Of a stretch of 64,000 nucleotides of DNA, positions 23,403-31,287 are shown piece by piece (positions within the stretch are counted from its first letter, which is position 1; every line of letters starts with the position of its first letter). Source of the stretch: JAGWBF01 sp965116325 (GTDB taxonomy: Bacteria; Chloroflexota; Dehalococcoidia; Lucifugimonadales; JAGWBF01); NCBI GenBank assembly GCA_965116325.1, contig OZ220675.1, positions 558,001-622,000 of the forward strand, given 5' to 3'. Both the position numbers and the translations under genes were made by a program. A model generated the notes under the pieces. That model was not told the DNA's origin. It did not search any database and saw nothing but the letters and a program-made list of their open reading frames with translations.

Positions 23403-24266
23403 ATGTCTATAAAACAGCAGGTGTCGGTTGTGCCCGACTCAGGTAGGCTATCGACAACATCGGCTCTGTCCGTTCTGGATAGAGGCAATCTGGTGGAGGT
23501 CATTGGCAGGGGCACCAAGGTCAAGTTCGTCCTGGACCAGTCTGCCCCCGCCGAGTCGCTGGAATCTGAGCTACGCACCTACCTGAGCAGCACGCGTGGA
23601 TGGTTCGCCGGAGGGGAGGTGGAGGTAGATACCGGGGAGAGGGTGCTGAGGTTCAGCGATCTCCAGCGTTTACGGGCCATCTTCGAAGATGAATACAATG
23701 TCAATGTCGCCGACTTCGATTGCAAGATCGGCCTGCTCCAGGACTCCATCAGTGAGGAGCACAGCTGCTCCGCCTCCTTTATCCCTCAGGAGCCTCCGGA
23801 AGTTAAGCCCGCGCCAATAGGCCCGGGCATCCCTCAGGAGCCTCCGGAAGTTAAGCCCACGCCTATAGGCACGGGTGACACTCTATTCGTGAAGGCCAAC
23901 TGCCGCTCCGGTACGGAGGTAAAACATTCGGGCGACGTTGTGATGTTCGGCAATGTGAACCCGGGAGGGAAAGTCATAGCCGACGGCGATGTTGTGGTGC
24001 TCGGCTCCCTGAGGGGAACGGTGCAGGCGGGGGCGAAGGATGCGGAAGACAGCAATGCCAGCATCATTGCCCTTGAGCTGGGAACGGCCAGGCTGCAGAT
24101 CGGAACCAGGCTATACCAGCATACGCTGGGCAAAGGCAAGAATCGTGAAGTCCCGCTCCCTGTGATCGCTTGCGTTCGGGGGGGAGGTGTTGAAGTGATG
24201 CCTTTTGCGGGTAGTTTTCATAGAGGAAAGGAAAGGAAGCCCCAATGGCAGGAAAGACGTATGTGA
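23403..24266 (+). CDS. minC: Septum-site determining protein MinC, with duplicated Pro-rich linker
   Basis: MinC inhibits FtsZ assembly near the poles. The N-terminal domain (1-115) is divergent; the C-terminal beta-helix from about residue 160 is typical: LFVKANCRSGTEVKHSGDVV, GNVNPGGKVIADGDVVVLGSLRG. Between them is a linker of two 16-residue copies, IPQEPPEVKPxPIGxG. The end overlaps minD by 22 bp. The region before the ATG (23320-23400) is AT-rich for this genome and probably holds the operon promoter. Sequence NYxxN-like interaction residues cannot be judged by eye. Confidence 0.93.
   Translation: MSIKQQVSVVPDSGRLSTTSALSVLDRGNLVEVIGRGTKVKFVLDQSAPAESLESELRTYLSSTRGWFAGGEVEVDTGERVLRFSDLQRLRAIFEDEYNVNVADFDCKIGLLQDSISEEHSCSASFIPQEPPEVKPAPIGPGIPQEPPEVKPTPIGTGDTLFVKANCRSGTEVKHSGDVVMFGNVNPGGKVIADGDVVVLGSLRGTVQAGAKDAEDSNASIIALELGTARLQIGTRLYQHTLGKGKNREVPLPVIACVRGGGVEVMPFAGSFHRGKERKPQWQERRM
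23781..23876 (+). repeat. Two 48 bp in-frame direct repeats in minC
   Basis: Unit 1 is 23781-23828 and unit 2 is 23829-23876. The first 30 bases of each are identical and the rest differ at few positions. Each codes for one IPQEPPEVKPxPIGxG unit of the linker. The near identity at the DNA level points to a recent duplication or to ongoing length variation by slippage. Confidence 0.9.
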
Positions 24267-25060
24267 TCACCTCGGGCAAAGGGGGTGTTGGAAAGACCAC
24301 TACGACAGCCAACCTTGGCGCAGGACTCGCCCTCCGTGGCCACAAGGTGGCGGTGGTGGACACCGACATCGGCCTTCGCAATCTCGATGTGGTGATGGGA
24401 CTGGAGAACCGCATCGTATATGACCTGGTGGATGTGGTGGAAGGCCGTTGCCGGCTGCCGCAGGCCATGATAAGGGACAAGTACGTGAAGGACCTTTGTC
24501 TCATCCCGGCAGCCCAGACCAGGGACAAGTCGGCTCTCAATCCGGAACAGATGAAGGAGTTGTGCGACCAGCTGCGAGAGGAGTTCGACTACATCCTCAT
24601 CGACTGCCCTGCCGGCATCGAGCAGGGCTTCCAGAACGCAATCGCCGCCGCCGACAACGCCATCGTCGTGACCACGCCCGAAGTCTCGGCCATACGGGAT
24701 GCCGACAGGGTCATCGGCCTCCTGGAGGCCGCCGAGATTCCTTCTCCCAGCTTAGTCATAAACAAGCTCAAGCCAGGTATGATCAAGCAGGGGGATATGA
24801 TGGACAAGGGCGACATCATGGACCTGCTTTCGGTGAGCATGCTGGGGCTGGTGCCCGACGATGAGCAAATCATCGTTTCGACAAACAAAGGCGTGCCCAC
24901 CGTGCACGACCCCAATTCGTGGGCCGGGGAAGCCTACCGGCGCATCGCCGCCCGCATAGACGGCATGGATACCCCTTACCTGGATGTCGACAGCGCCCCC
25001 GGTTTCTTCTCCAAGGTCAAGAGGTTGTTCGCGCGGCCCACCAAGGAGCTCGGTCGATGA
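24245..25060 (+). CDS. minD: Septum-site determining ATPase MinD
   Basis: MinD is a membrane-binding ATPase that recruits MinC. It has the deviant Walker A GKGGVGKT (11-18), DTDIGLRNLDVVMGLENR, DYILIDCPAG (Walker B) and, at the C-terminus, an amphipathic helix FFSKVKRLFARP that serves as membrane targeting sequence. It overlaps minC by 22 bp at the front and minE by four bases (ATGA) at the end. Length is normal (271). Confidence 0.98.
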   Translation: MAGKTYVITSGKGGVGKTTTTANLGAGLALRGHKVAVVDTDIGLRNLDVVMGLENRIVYDLVDVVEGRCRLPQAMIRDKYVKDLCLIPAAQTRDKSALNPEQMKELCDQLREEFDYILIDCPAGIEQGFQNAIAAADNAIVVTTPEVSAIRDADRVIGLLEAAEIPSPSLVINKLKPGMIKQGDMMDKGDIMDLLSVSMLGLVPDDEQIIVSTNKGVPTVHDPNSWAGEAYRRIAARIDGMDTPYLDVDSAPGFFSKVKRLFARPTKELGR

Positions 25061-25332
25061 TCGATCTCATCAGGTGGGCGTTGCAACGGCCTTCGCCCAG
25101 CGGTGAAACAGCGAGACAGCGCCTCCGATTGATCCTGGTAATGGACCGGGGTGGGCTGCCAGAGGACTGCATGGAAGCCCTCAAGAGAGATATCATTGAC
25201 GCCGTATCCAAGTATCTCGTTGTGGACGAAGATTCCGTGCAGATGGATATGCGCCGCTCCAATGATTCCTTGGAGCTCGTCTCCAACATCCAGGTGAGAG
25301 AGATCCTCAAAGCACCTGCCGGAAGCCTGTAA
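25057..25332 (+). CDS. minE: Cell division topological factor MinE
   Basis: MinE stimulates MinD ATPase and drives pole-to-pole oscillation. The 91-residue protein has the anti-MinCD region TARQRLRLILVMDRGGLP and the dimerisation part SKYLVVDEDSVQMDMRRSND. ATG 25057 overlaps the minD stop and AAGGAG precedes it. A complete minCDE set implies a rod-shaped or similarly polarised cell, though not all Chloroflexota have one. Confidence 0.95.
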   Translation: MIDLIRWALQRPSPSGETARQRLRLILVMDRGGLPEDCMEALKRDIIDAVSKYLVVDEDSVQMDMRRSNDSLELVSNIQVREILKAPAGSL

Positions 25333-25389
25333 GCAAGCTCCCCGGGAACGGGTTAGGCCAGCCGGTCAAGCTTCACATCTGGGGGAACT

Positions 25390-26967
25390 ATGCTTCAACT
25401 GCTAATCTCCGGAGGGATGGTCGTGGACGGCGCCGGGAACCCCGGTTTCTTCGGCGCCGTTGGTGTGGAAGGCGAAACGATCCATATCTTCCGGGGAGAT
25501 GTATCTTCCCTGGAAGCTGAGGCCACGATCGATGCAACCGGTAAGATAGTCTGTCCCGGTTTCATAGATATGCACGCCCATTCGGGCCTCGTCCTCCTGG
25601 CGGAGCCGGAGCACCACCCCAAGGTGCGCCAGGGGATTACCACCGAGCTGATAGGAGTGGACGGTAACTCCTATGCCCCCTTCCTTGACCGCACCGACCT
25701 CCGGAAGTTCATCGAGCTGAACTCGGGACTGGATGGCGCTCCCGACCTGGCCCAGGAATGGTCTACGGTGGCTGAGTACCTGTCCCTGTTCGACCGCAAA
25801 GCATCGGTGAACGTAGCCTACATCATCGGCAACGCGCCCTTGCGCATCTGTGCCGTCGGTTGGCGGGACCAGACCGCGACCGGTCCCCAGGTGGAGAACA
25901 TGCGGGCACTCCTCAGGGAAGGAATGGAAGAGGGGGCCTACGGCATCTCCACGGGCTTGGACTACCCCCCGGGCAGCTATGCAGACACCCAGGAGTTGGT
26001 GCAGCTATCCAGGGAAGCAGCCCGCCTGGGAGGCATATACCACACCCATGTGCGAAACTCCCTGGGAGACCGGTTTCTCGACCCCTTCAGGGAAGCCATC
26101 GACATTGGCCGCCAGAGCGAAATCCCCTGCCACTTGACTCATCTTTACCAGAGGGTTACGGCGCCCGGCGGGGCGAGGAAAATACTGGGACTGGTGGAGG
26201 ACGGTCGGGCTGAGGGACTGGATGTCACCTTCGACAGTTATCCCTATATCTACAGCAGCACCCGTCTGCTGATCATCATTCCCCAGTGGGCCCAGGACGG
26301 AGGCCCCGAGCCCTTGAAAGAGGTGATGCGCTCCAAGGAGGGCCGGGACCGTCTGCGCCGTGAGATCAGCCCGCGGGGACCCTCCTGGGAAGATATGTGG
26401 CTGACCTACTTCAAGCACACACACAACCACCGCTTTGAGGGGCGCTCTATCGCCGAAATAGCAGAGATGACCGGCAAGGACGAGGTGGATGCGGTCTGTG
26501 ACCTGCTCCTGGACGAAGACCTGCAAACCTCTTACGTCACCATTGGCCCCAACGGGCATACCCTTCCCGACTTCGTCACCCATCCTCTTTCCATGGTGGG
26601 AAGCGACGCGGTGCTCCTCGGCGACTTTCCCAGCCCCCGGACCTACGGGACCTTCCCCGTGATCCTCTCGGAACTGGTGCGGGAAGAGAAAGCCATGACC
26701 CTGGAGAACGCCATCCGCAAGATGACCTCATTCCCCGCCCAGCGACTGGGGATTCCGGACCGGGGTCTCCTGAAAGATGGGATGAAGGCGGACATCGTCG
26801 TGTTCGACCCGGACACGGTCAAGGCCCCGGCCACGCGGCGGCAGCCCAAGCAGTTCCCCATAGGGATCGACTACGTTATCGTCAACGGTCAGGTTGTCAT
26901 CGAGCAGGGCAGCCACACGGGGACCCTGGCAGGCCGTGCGCTCCGCCGGGGCAGGTCTGCCACCTAA
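25390..26967 (+). CDS. N-acyl-D-amino-acid deacylase (amidohydrolase)
   Basis: This zinc-dependent amidohydrolase belongs to the D-aminoacylase group, which releases the acyl group from N-acyl-D-amino acids. It has the metal motif GFIDMHAHSGL (HxH), the conserved GITTELIGVDGNS region, GAYGISTGLDYPPGSYAD, HTHVRNSL, CHLTHLYQ and, near the end, KADIVVFDPDTV. Length 525 is usual. It lies alone, 57 bp after minE, and converges with the 2-hydroxyacid dehydrogenase (3 bp between stops). Confidence 0.9.
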   Translation: MLQLLISGGMVVDGAGNPGFFGAVGVEGETIHIFRGDVSSLEAEATIDATGKIVCPGFIDMHAHSGLVLLAEPEHHPKVRQGITTELIGVDGNSYAPFLDRTDLRKFIELNSGLDGAPDLAQEWSTVAEYLSLFDRKASVNVAYIIGNAPLRICAVGWRDQTATGPQVENMRALLREGMEEGAYGISTGLDYPPGSYADTQELVQLSREAARLGGIYHTHVRNSLGDRFLDPFREAIDIGRQSEIPCHLTHLYQRVTAPGGARKILGLVEDGRAEGLDVTFDSYPYIYSSTRLLIIIPQWAQDGGPEPLKEVMRSKEGRDRLRREISPRGPSWEDMWLTYFKHTHNHRFEGRSIAEIAEMTGKDEVDAVCDLLLDEDLQTSYVTIGPNGHTLPDFVTHPLSMVGSDAVLLGDFPSPRTYGTFPVILSELVREEKAMTLENAIRKMTSFPAQRLGIPDRGLLKDGMKADIVVFDPDTVKAPATRRQPKQFPIGIDYVIVNGQVVIEQGSHTGTLAGRALRRGRSAT

Positions 26968-26970
26968 GCC

Positions 26971-27927
26971 CTAGACAGCTTCCAGCACCCGAACCGGCTC
27001 GCCGGCCAGGAAGGCCTGTATGTCCTCTACCGCCTGCCCGAAGTAGTTCAGGTAGGTCTCCCTGGTCACGTAGCCCAGGTGGGGTGTGATGACCGTGTTC
27101 TCCATGCTCCGCAGCCGATGGGCCAAGGGGAGAGGCTCTTCATCGAAAACGTCCATGGCGGCCCCGGCTATGGCGCCTCGCTCCAAAACATCTATCAAGG
27201 CTGCTTCATCAACGATAGGTCCCCGGGATGTGTTCACCAAGTAGGCCGTCGGCTTGAGCAGGGCCAGCTCCTTGGGTCCCAGCAGCCCCCTGGTGCGCTG
27301 GCTGAGGATCAGGTGGATGGTCACGATGTCGGAGGTGCTCAGGAGTTCCTCCTTGGACACCAGGGTTGCACCGAACTGGGCTGCCCGCTCCTCCGTCAGG
27401 TTCTGGCTCCAGGCAACCACCTTCATTCCGAAGGCATTCCCCACCGTCGCCACCTGGGAGCCCAGGTTCCCCAGGCCCAGGACTCCCAGGGTCTTGAACT
27501 TCAGTCCTTCTCCGACGGTGACTTGCCAGTTGCCCTGGCGCGTCGCCGTATCTTCCGCGGGAATGCGGCGCACCAAACCGAGGATGAGGCCCCACGTAAG
27601 CTCAGCAGTGGAGTAGCTTCCCCCGGAAGTACCGCACACGGTGATGCCCAGCTCAGAGGCAGCGGCCATATCGATCGAGCGGTTGCGCATGCCGGTGGTC
27701 ACCAGGAGCTTCAGGTTGGGCAACCGGCTCAAGATCTCCCTGGGGAACGGAGTGCGCTCCCGCATGGCAACGACGACGTCAAATTCACTCAGCCGGTTGA
27801 CCAACGCATCGGGGTCCGAAAGGTGGTCCTCGAAAACCTGGATGTCGTTTGCCTCGGAGATTACGCTCCAGTCAGCCATTTCCAGGGCAACGTTCTGATA
27901 GTCGTCCAGTACACCTATTCTTGCCAT
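26971..27927 (-). CDS. D-2-hydroxyacid dehydrogenase family protein
   Basis: This is an NAD-dependent enzyme of the D-isomer-specific 2-hydroxyacid dehydrogenase family. It has the Rossmann motif GLGNLGSQVATVGNAFGMKVVAWS, the conserved VNTSRGPIVDEAAL region with the catalytic Arg, a Glu in FDEEPLP and TPHLGYVTRETY with the catalytic His. ATG 27927 (MARIGVLDDYQN) has AAGGGG upstream. It follows the oxaloacetate decarboxylase-like gene by 37 bp in the same direction, likely an operon for oxo/hydroxy acid metabolism. Substrate is not decidable. Confidence 0.92.
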   Translation of the reverse strand: MARIGVLDDYQNVALEMADWSVISEANDIQVFEDHLSDPDALVNRLSEFDVVVAMRERTPFPREILSRLPNLKLLVTTGMRNRSIDMAAASELGITVCGTSGGSYSTAELTWGLILGLVRRIPAEDTATRQGNWQVTVGEGLKFKTLGVLGLGNLGSQVATVGNAFGMKVVAWSQNLTEERAAQFGATLVSKEELLSTSDIVTIHLILSQRTRGLLGPKELALLKPTAYLVNTSRGPIVDEAALIDVLERGAIAGAAMDVFDEEPLPLAHRLRSMENTVITPHLGYVTRETYLNYFGQAVEDIQAFLAGEPVRVLEAV

Positions 27928-27964
27928 GGCATACCCCTTTTGTTCATGTGGGAAGGCGGGACAC

Positions 27965-28825
27965 CTACGCCAGGTATTCGTCCTGCCAGCGTTGGTAGTC
28001 GCCCTGAGCTTGGGAGATTTCAAGGAGCTCCCGGGATGCCACCTTGTCTGCCAGGCCAGCTGGCGCTCCGCCGTCTTTCAAGTGCTTCAGGGCATCGTAG
28101 GCGGCCTTGACCGAAGCATAGAAGGGGTGATGTCCCTGCAGGGCCACCCTTACGCCGACGGAAGCAAGCTGCTTTGCATCGGCCAGGTCGGGTGGAGCGC
28201 CGCCGATTATAAGGGGCAGGGTGGTTGCTTGGTGTACTGCCGCTAGCTGGTCAAGGGCGGTTACGCCCGTCAGGAACAGGGCGTCCACTCCAGCCTCCTG
28301 GATCCTGGCGGCCCGTGCACAAGCTTCCTGTACTCCGCCGTACCGAAGGGCGCCGGTTCGTCCGACAATCACCAGCGAGGGGTCCCGCCGGGCCTCCAGT
28401 CCAGCCTTCAGCTTTCCCACCAGCTCGTCGGCGCTGATAAGATCATCCTCGGTCGCACCGAAGGGTCTCGGGAGAAGGGTATCTTCTATCGTGAGCCCCG
28501 AGGCTCCGGCGGTCTCCAGCTCCTCGACGGTGCGCATGACGCTGAGGGCATTGCCAAAGCCATGGTCGGCATCCACCAGGATGCTCAGGCTCCCCGCCCT
28601 GGAGATGCGCTTGACCTGCTCGGCAAGCTCGGAAAGGGTGAGCACGACTATGTCCGGAGCGCCGAGCACTGTGGCAGAAGCGATGGACCCAGCGAACATC
28701 CCGATGGTGAAACCCAGGGATTCGGCCATCCTCGCCGTCATGGGATCATAAACGGAGCCGGGATGCACGCACTCGGTCCCGGCCAGAATCTCCCTGAACC
28801 TGTTCCTTCGCTCTGACAACAGCAT
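27965..28825 (-). CDS. Isocitrate lyase/PEP mutase family, oxaloacetate decarboxylase-like
   Basis: A TIM-barrel lyase of the PEP mutase/isocitrate lyase superfamily. The metal motif is DADHGFGNALSVMRTVEELE in two parts: DADHGFGN and the following helix. The His in DADHG, where methylisocitrate lyases have DTG, is the signature of the PA4872-type oxaloacetate decarboxylases. GASGLTIEDT and IVGRTGAL also fit. ATG 28825 is preferred because AGGAGCG lies upstream and the promoter is 45 bp before it. First gene of a two-gene operon. Confidence 0.9.
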   Translation of the reverse strand: MLLSERRNRFREILAGTECVHPGSVYDPMTARMAESLGFTIGMFAGSIASATVLGAPDIVVLTLSELAEQVKRISRAGSLSILVDADHGFGNALSVMRTVEELETAGASGLTIEDTLLPRPFGATEDDLISADELVGKLKAGLEARRDPSLVIVGRTGALRYGGVQEACARAARIQEAGVDALFLTGVTALDQLAAVHQATTLPLIIGGAPPDLADAKQLASVGVRVALQGHHPFYASVKAAYDALKHLKDGGAPAGLADKVASRELLEISQAQGDYQRWQDEYLA

Positions 28826-28869
28826 AGATGAGCGCTCCTTTTCTCGTTCCCCGGGAATCGACATCAATG

Positions 28870-28898
28870 GTTATATTAGCTTGGCTGTGGAAATTCAA
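28870..28898 (-). promoter_or_regulatory. Promoter of the lyase/dehydrogenase operon
   Basis: On the minus strand TTGAAT (-35, 28898-28893), 17 bp, then TATAAC (-10, 28875-28870). The predicted leader to ATG 28825 is about 38 bases. Confidence 0.7.
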
Positions 28899-28975
28899 CC
28901 CGCCGGCTGGTACCATGGCCAAGGTTGATACGATACCGCCCTGGTTTCGAACGCCCCACCTACGGAGCTGCTGAA

Positions 28976-29365
28976 ATGCCTGAACGCCAACACTTCAAGC
29001 CCGATACCATGGCTACCACCGCCGGTTTTTCCCAGGTGGTAAAGGCGGGCAACACGGTCTACATCGCCGGACAGGTGGCCCTGACGCCGGACCGGGTGCT
29101 GGTCGGCGAGGGTGACCCCGAAGCTCAGGTGAGGCAGACCTGGCGTAATATCCAGTCGGCGGTGGAGTCGGTGGGAGGCACCCTGGAGAACGTGGTCAAG
29201 ACCACCACATTCGTCACCAGCATGGAGTGCATCTCTGCAACCCGCAAGGTGCGGGCAGAGCTGTTTCCCGATGGCAATGCGCCTCCGGGCACCATCGTCG
29301 AGATCAACAGGCTGTCCCTGCCCGAAGCCATGGTCGAGATCGAAGCTATAGCTGTCCTGGACTAG
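28976..29365 (+). CDS. RidA family protein
   Basis: RidA proteins hydrolyse reactive enamine/imine intermediates. This 129-residue copy has TTAGFSQVVKAGNTVYIAGQVAL, the trimer-contact region GGTLENVVKTTTFVTSM and NAPPGTIVEINRLSLPEAMVEIEAIAVL with the conserved Arg-equivalent region near the end. ATG 28976 has GGAG eight bases upstream. It starts a group of short genes (RidA, NIPSNAP, PIG-L) in one direction. Confidence 0.9.
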   Translation: MPERQHFKPDTMATTAGFSQVVKAGNTVYIAGQVALTPDRVLVGEGDPEAQVRQTWRNIQSAVESVGGTLENVVKTTTFVTSMECISATRKVRAELFPDGNAPPGTIVEINRLSLPEAMVEIEAIAVLD

Positions 29366-29454
29366 GGACCCTAGCCCCGCGCAATACCATTATCTCGAAA
29401 GGCGTCCGCAGTCGGGGTCATGAGACTGGCATACGACGGAAAGGAGCAAGACTG

Positions 29455-29754
29455 ATGGTTTCCCAACTGAGAACTTACACGATAAACCGGGGAATGATGG
29501 ACCAGTGGGTAAGCGTGTTCAACAAGACCCTGATGCCCGTCTACAGCAAGGTGGGGATCGTGGTTGAAGGCGCCTGGGTGAACGAAGCCAAGGACCAGTT
29601 CATCTGGATCCGCAGCTTCAAAGACGCAGCCGACCTGGAAGCCAAGGAAGCAGCCTTCTATAACTCCGACGAATGGAAGGCCAACGTGGACCACGTCAGA
29701 AGCCATCTCGCCCGGGTAGAGGTCCAGGTTATCAACAACGCTCTGGACGCCTGA
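29455..29754 (+). CDS. NIPSNAP family protein
   Basis: A 99-residue ferredoxin-like (dimeric alpha-beta barrel) protein. Family features are QLRTYTINRGMMDQWVSVF at the start, then GAWVNEAKDQFIWIRSFKD and an ending with HVRSHLARVEVQ. The molecular function of bacterial NIPSNAP proteins is unknown; they often lie beside catabolic genes. A strong AAGGAG precedes ATG 29455, and PIG-L starts 7 bp after the stop. Confidence 0.88.
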   Translation: MVSQLRTYTINRGMMDQWVSVFNKTLMPVYSKVGIVVEGAWVNEAKDQFIWIRSFKDAADLEAKEAAFYNSDEWKANVDHVRSHLARVEVQVINNALDA

Positions 29755-29761
29755 GCTCTTA

Positions 29762-30544
29762 ATGCAAGAGGGCAACCCCCGTCTACGCCTTCTGGCTTGC
29801 TTTGCCCATCCCGACGACGAAGCATTTCCCGTGGGAGGCACACTGGCTAGCTACGCCTCCAAGGGGGTGCAGGTACGCCTGATATGCGCGACCTTGGGCG
29901 AAGAGGGCGAGATACGCCAGCCGGGCAGCGCAACCAGGGAAACCCTGCCCCAGGTGCGCCTCCACGAGCTTAGAGGCTCCTGTACTAGCCTGGGAATCGA
30001 GCAACCTCTGGTGCTGGGTTACCGGGACTCGGGGATGGATGGCGACAGCTCCAACAACCATCCCGGAGCTTTCGTCCAGGCAAATGCTGAAGAAGTAGTC
30101 TCCTACATCGAAGAGCAGATGCTGAGCTTTCGACCCCAGGTCGTTGTCACCTTCGGGCCCGACGGCCTCTACGGGCACCCCGACCACATCGCCATTCATC
30201 GGCACACCACGGCTGCCTTTCACCGGGCGCGGAGCTCTCCCCTCTTCGAGGAGCAGACCTCCAAGGGCAACGACATCGGCTGCCTCAGCAGGCTGTTCTA
30301 CAGCGTACGCCCCAAGGGGTTCAGGACCATGATGACCATGAAGCTGCGCGAGGCTGGCATAGATGCGCCGATGCCTCCTCCGGAGCGTCTTGACGACGGT
30401 GTGGTCCAGGAGCTGATCCACTTGGAGATAGACATATCGGAGATGATGGAGAAGAAGATCGCCTCGCAGCTATCCCATCGCACCCAGCAGAACCCCCAGC
30501 GTCCCTACCACAAGCTCCCCGGGAGATCGCTGTCGATATCCTAG
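29762..30544 (+). CDS. PIG-L family deacetylase, frameshifted near the end
   Basis: This zinc-dependent deacetylase belongs to the PIG-L/MshB group, which removes acetyl groups from GlcNAc-like substrates. It has CFAHPDDEAFPVGGTLA (metal and catalytic Asp) and the second metal motif GHPDHIAIH. In the annotated frame the protein ends with the unusual KLPGRSLSIS at 30544. The overlapping -1 frame continues from GAG at 30523 as EIAVDILGTEHFTQGYPE... to a TAA at 30646-30648, which fits the normal C-terminus of the family. A single G appears to be missing in the GGG at 30521-30523, from an assembly error or a real mutation. Confidence 0.88.
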   Translation: MQEGNPRLRLLACFAHPDDEAFPVGGTLASYASKGVQVRLICATLGEEGEIRQPGSATRETLPQVRLHELRGSCTSLGIEQPLVLGYRDSGMDGDSSNNHPGAFVQANAEEVVSYIEEQMLSFRPQVVVTFGPDGLYGHPDHIAIHRHTTAAFHRARSSPLFEEQTSKGNDIGCLSRLFYSVRPKGFRTMMTMKLREAGIDAPMPPPERLDDGVVQELIHLEIDISEMMEKKIASQLSHRTQQNPQRPYHKLPGRSLSIS

Positions 30545-30648
30545 GCACGGAGCACTTCACCCAGGGTTATCCCGAAACGTCCCCAGAAGAGGCGGTACCC
30601 CAGGATATGTTCGAGGGCCTCTGGGCAACCGCCCCTTCCAGACCATAA
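30523..30648 (+). pseudogene. Out-of-frame C-terminus of the PIG-L gene
   Basis: This 41-codon stretch encodes EIAVDILGTEHFTQG and then QDMFEGLW near its end, the expected tail of PIG-L proteins. It is in the -1 frame relative to 29762-30544 and has no start codon or ribosome site of its own, so it is best read as the displaced end of the same gene. Confidence 0.8.
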
Positions 30649-30673
30649 GACCTACCCAAATGGAGGAACAGAT

Positions 30674-31255
30674 ATGGTAAGCCCAACCGACCCCAACCAA
30701 GTACTTCTAACCGGCGAAAACTCCTTCATGCGCCTCAGTCACGAAGACGGCGGCCCTCTGACCGTCCGCGCCAGCCACTGGCGTGTCCTGCTTTCCCCAG
30801 GCGGCCCCGGCCACGTCCTGTTCCTTAGCGGTGAGGTCACCGACGACGAGGTGCAGATATACACCGACAACGTGGCCATGACCCGCTGGCTCCAAGGCGA
30901 GATACAGGGCCTTCTCACCCCCGAGTTTGGCGATCAGGACACCCCGGTGATCGATGCCGAATTCGAACGCTTGGGGGACGTCCGCTCCTTCTCCACCGAG
31001 ACCGTGGTATCCAGGGATGCGGACATCTCTATGACTTGGTACGACTTTGCGGAGCCCTTCGTCATCCGGGCCGCCCCGGGCAGCACACCCGGCAGGCCCC
31101 ACGGCGTGTACAGCGTGTTCATCCCGGCCCGGAGGGCCTCCCTCACCTTCAACGGCGAGACCAGCGAGGGCAGGCCATTCCCCGCCGACCGGGACGGTCA
31201 CGAGAGCAGCACCGCCTGCCTCGCCTGGTCGGAGACCTGGGTCAAGCCCCGCTAA
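30674..31255 (+). CDS. Hypothetical protein (193 residues)
   Basis: I do not recognise a family. The protein is beta-rich and without membrane segments or signal; features are LRLSHEDGG-like SFMRLSHEDGGPLTVRASHWRV split by short turns, a VQIYTDN region, and RPFPADRDGHESSTACLAWSETW at the end. ATG 30674 has GGAGG about 12 bases upstream. It lies between the PIG-L gene and an acyl-CoA synthetase in the same direction with short gaps, so it may belong to the same catabolic operon. Confidence 0.65.
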   Translation: MVSPTDPNQVLLTGENSFMRLSHEDGGPLTVRASHWRVLLSPGGPGHVLFLSGEVTDDEVQIYTDNVAMTRWLQGEIQGLLTPEFGDQDTPVIDAEFERLGDVRSFSTETVVSRDADISMTWYDFAEPFVIRAAPGSTPGRPHGVYSVFIPARRASLTFNGETSEGRPFPADRDGHESSTACLAWSETWVKPR

Positions 31256-31287
31256 GCGGCCCAAGTTCTCTGATAAGGTGAACGGCC

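Noticed and set aside
23781..23876. Possible CRISPR-like repeat
   Set aside because: Only two adjacent units without spacers, in frame inside minC and coding for a linker.
30515..30526. Programmed -1 frameshift site in the PIG-L gene
   Set aside because: CTCCCCGGGAG does not fit the X XXY YYZ slippery pattern and no stimulating hairpin is obvious; a missing G is simpler.
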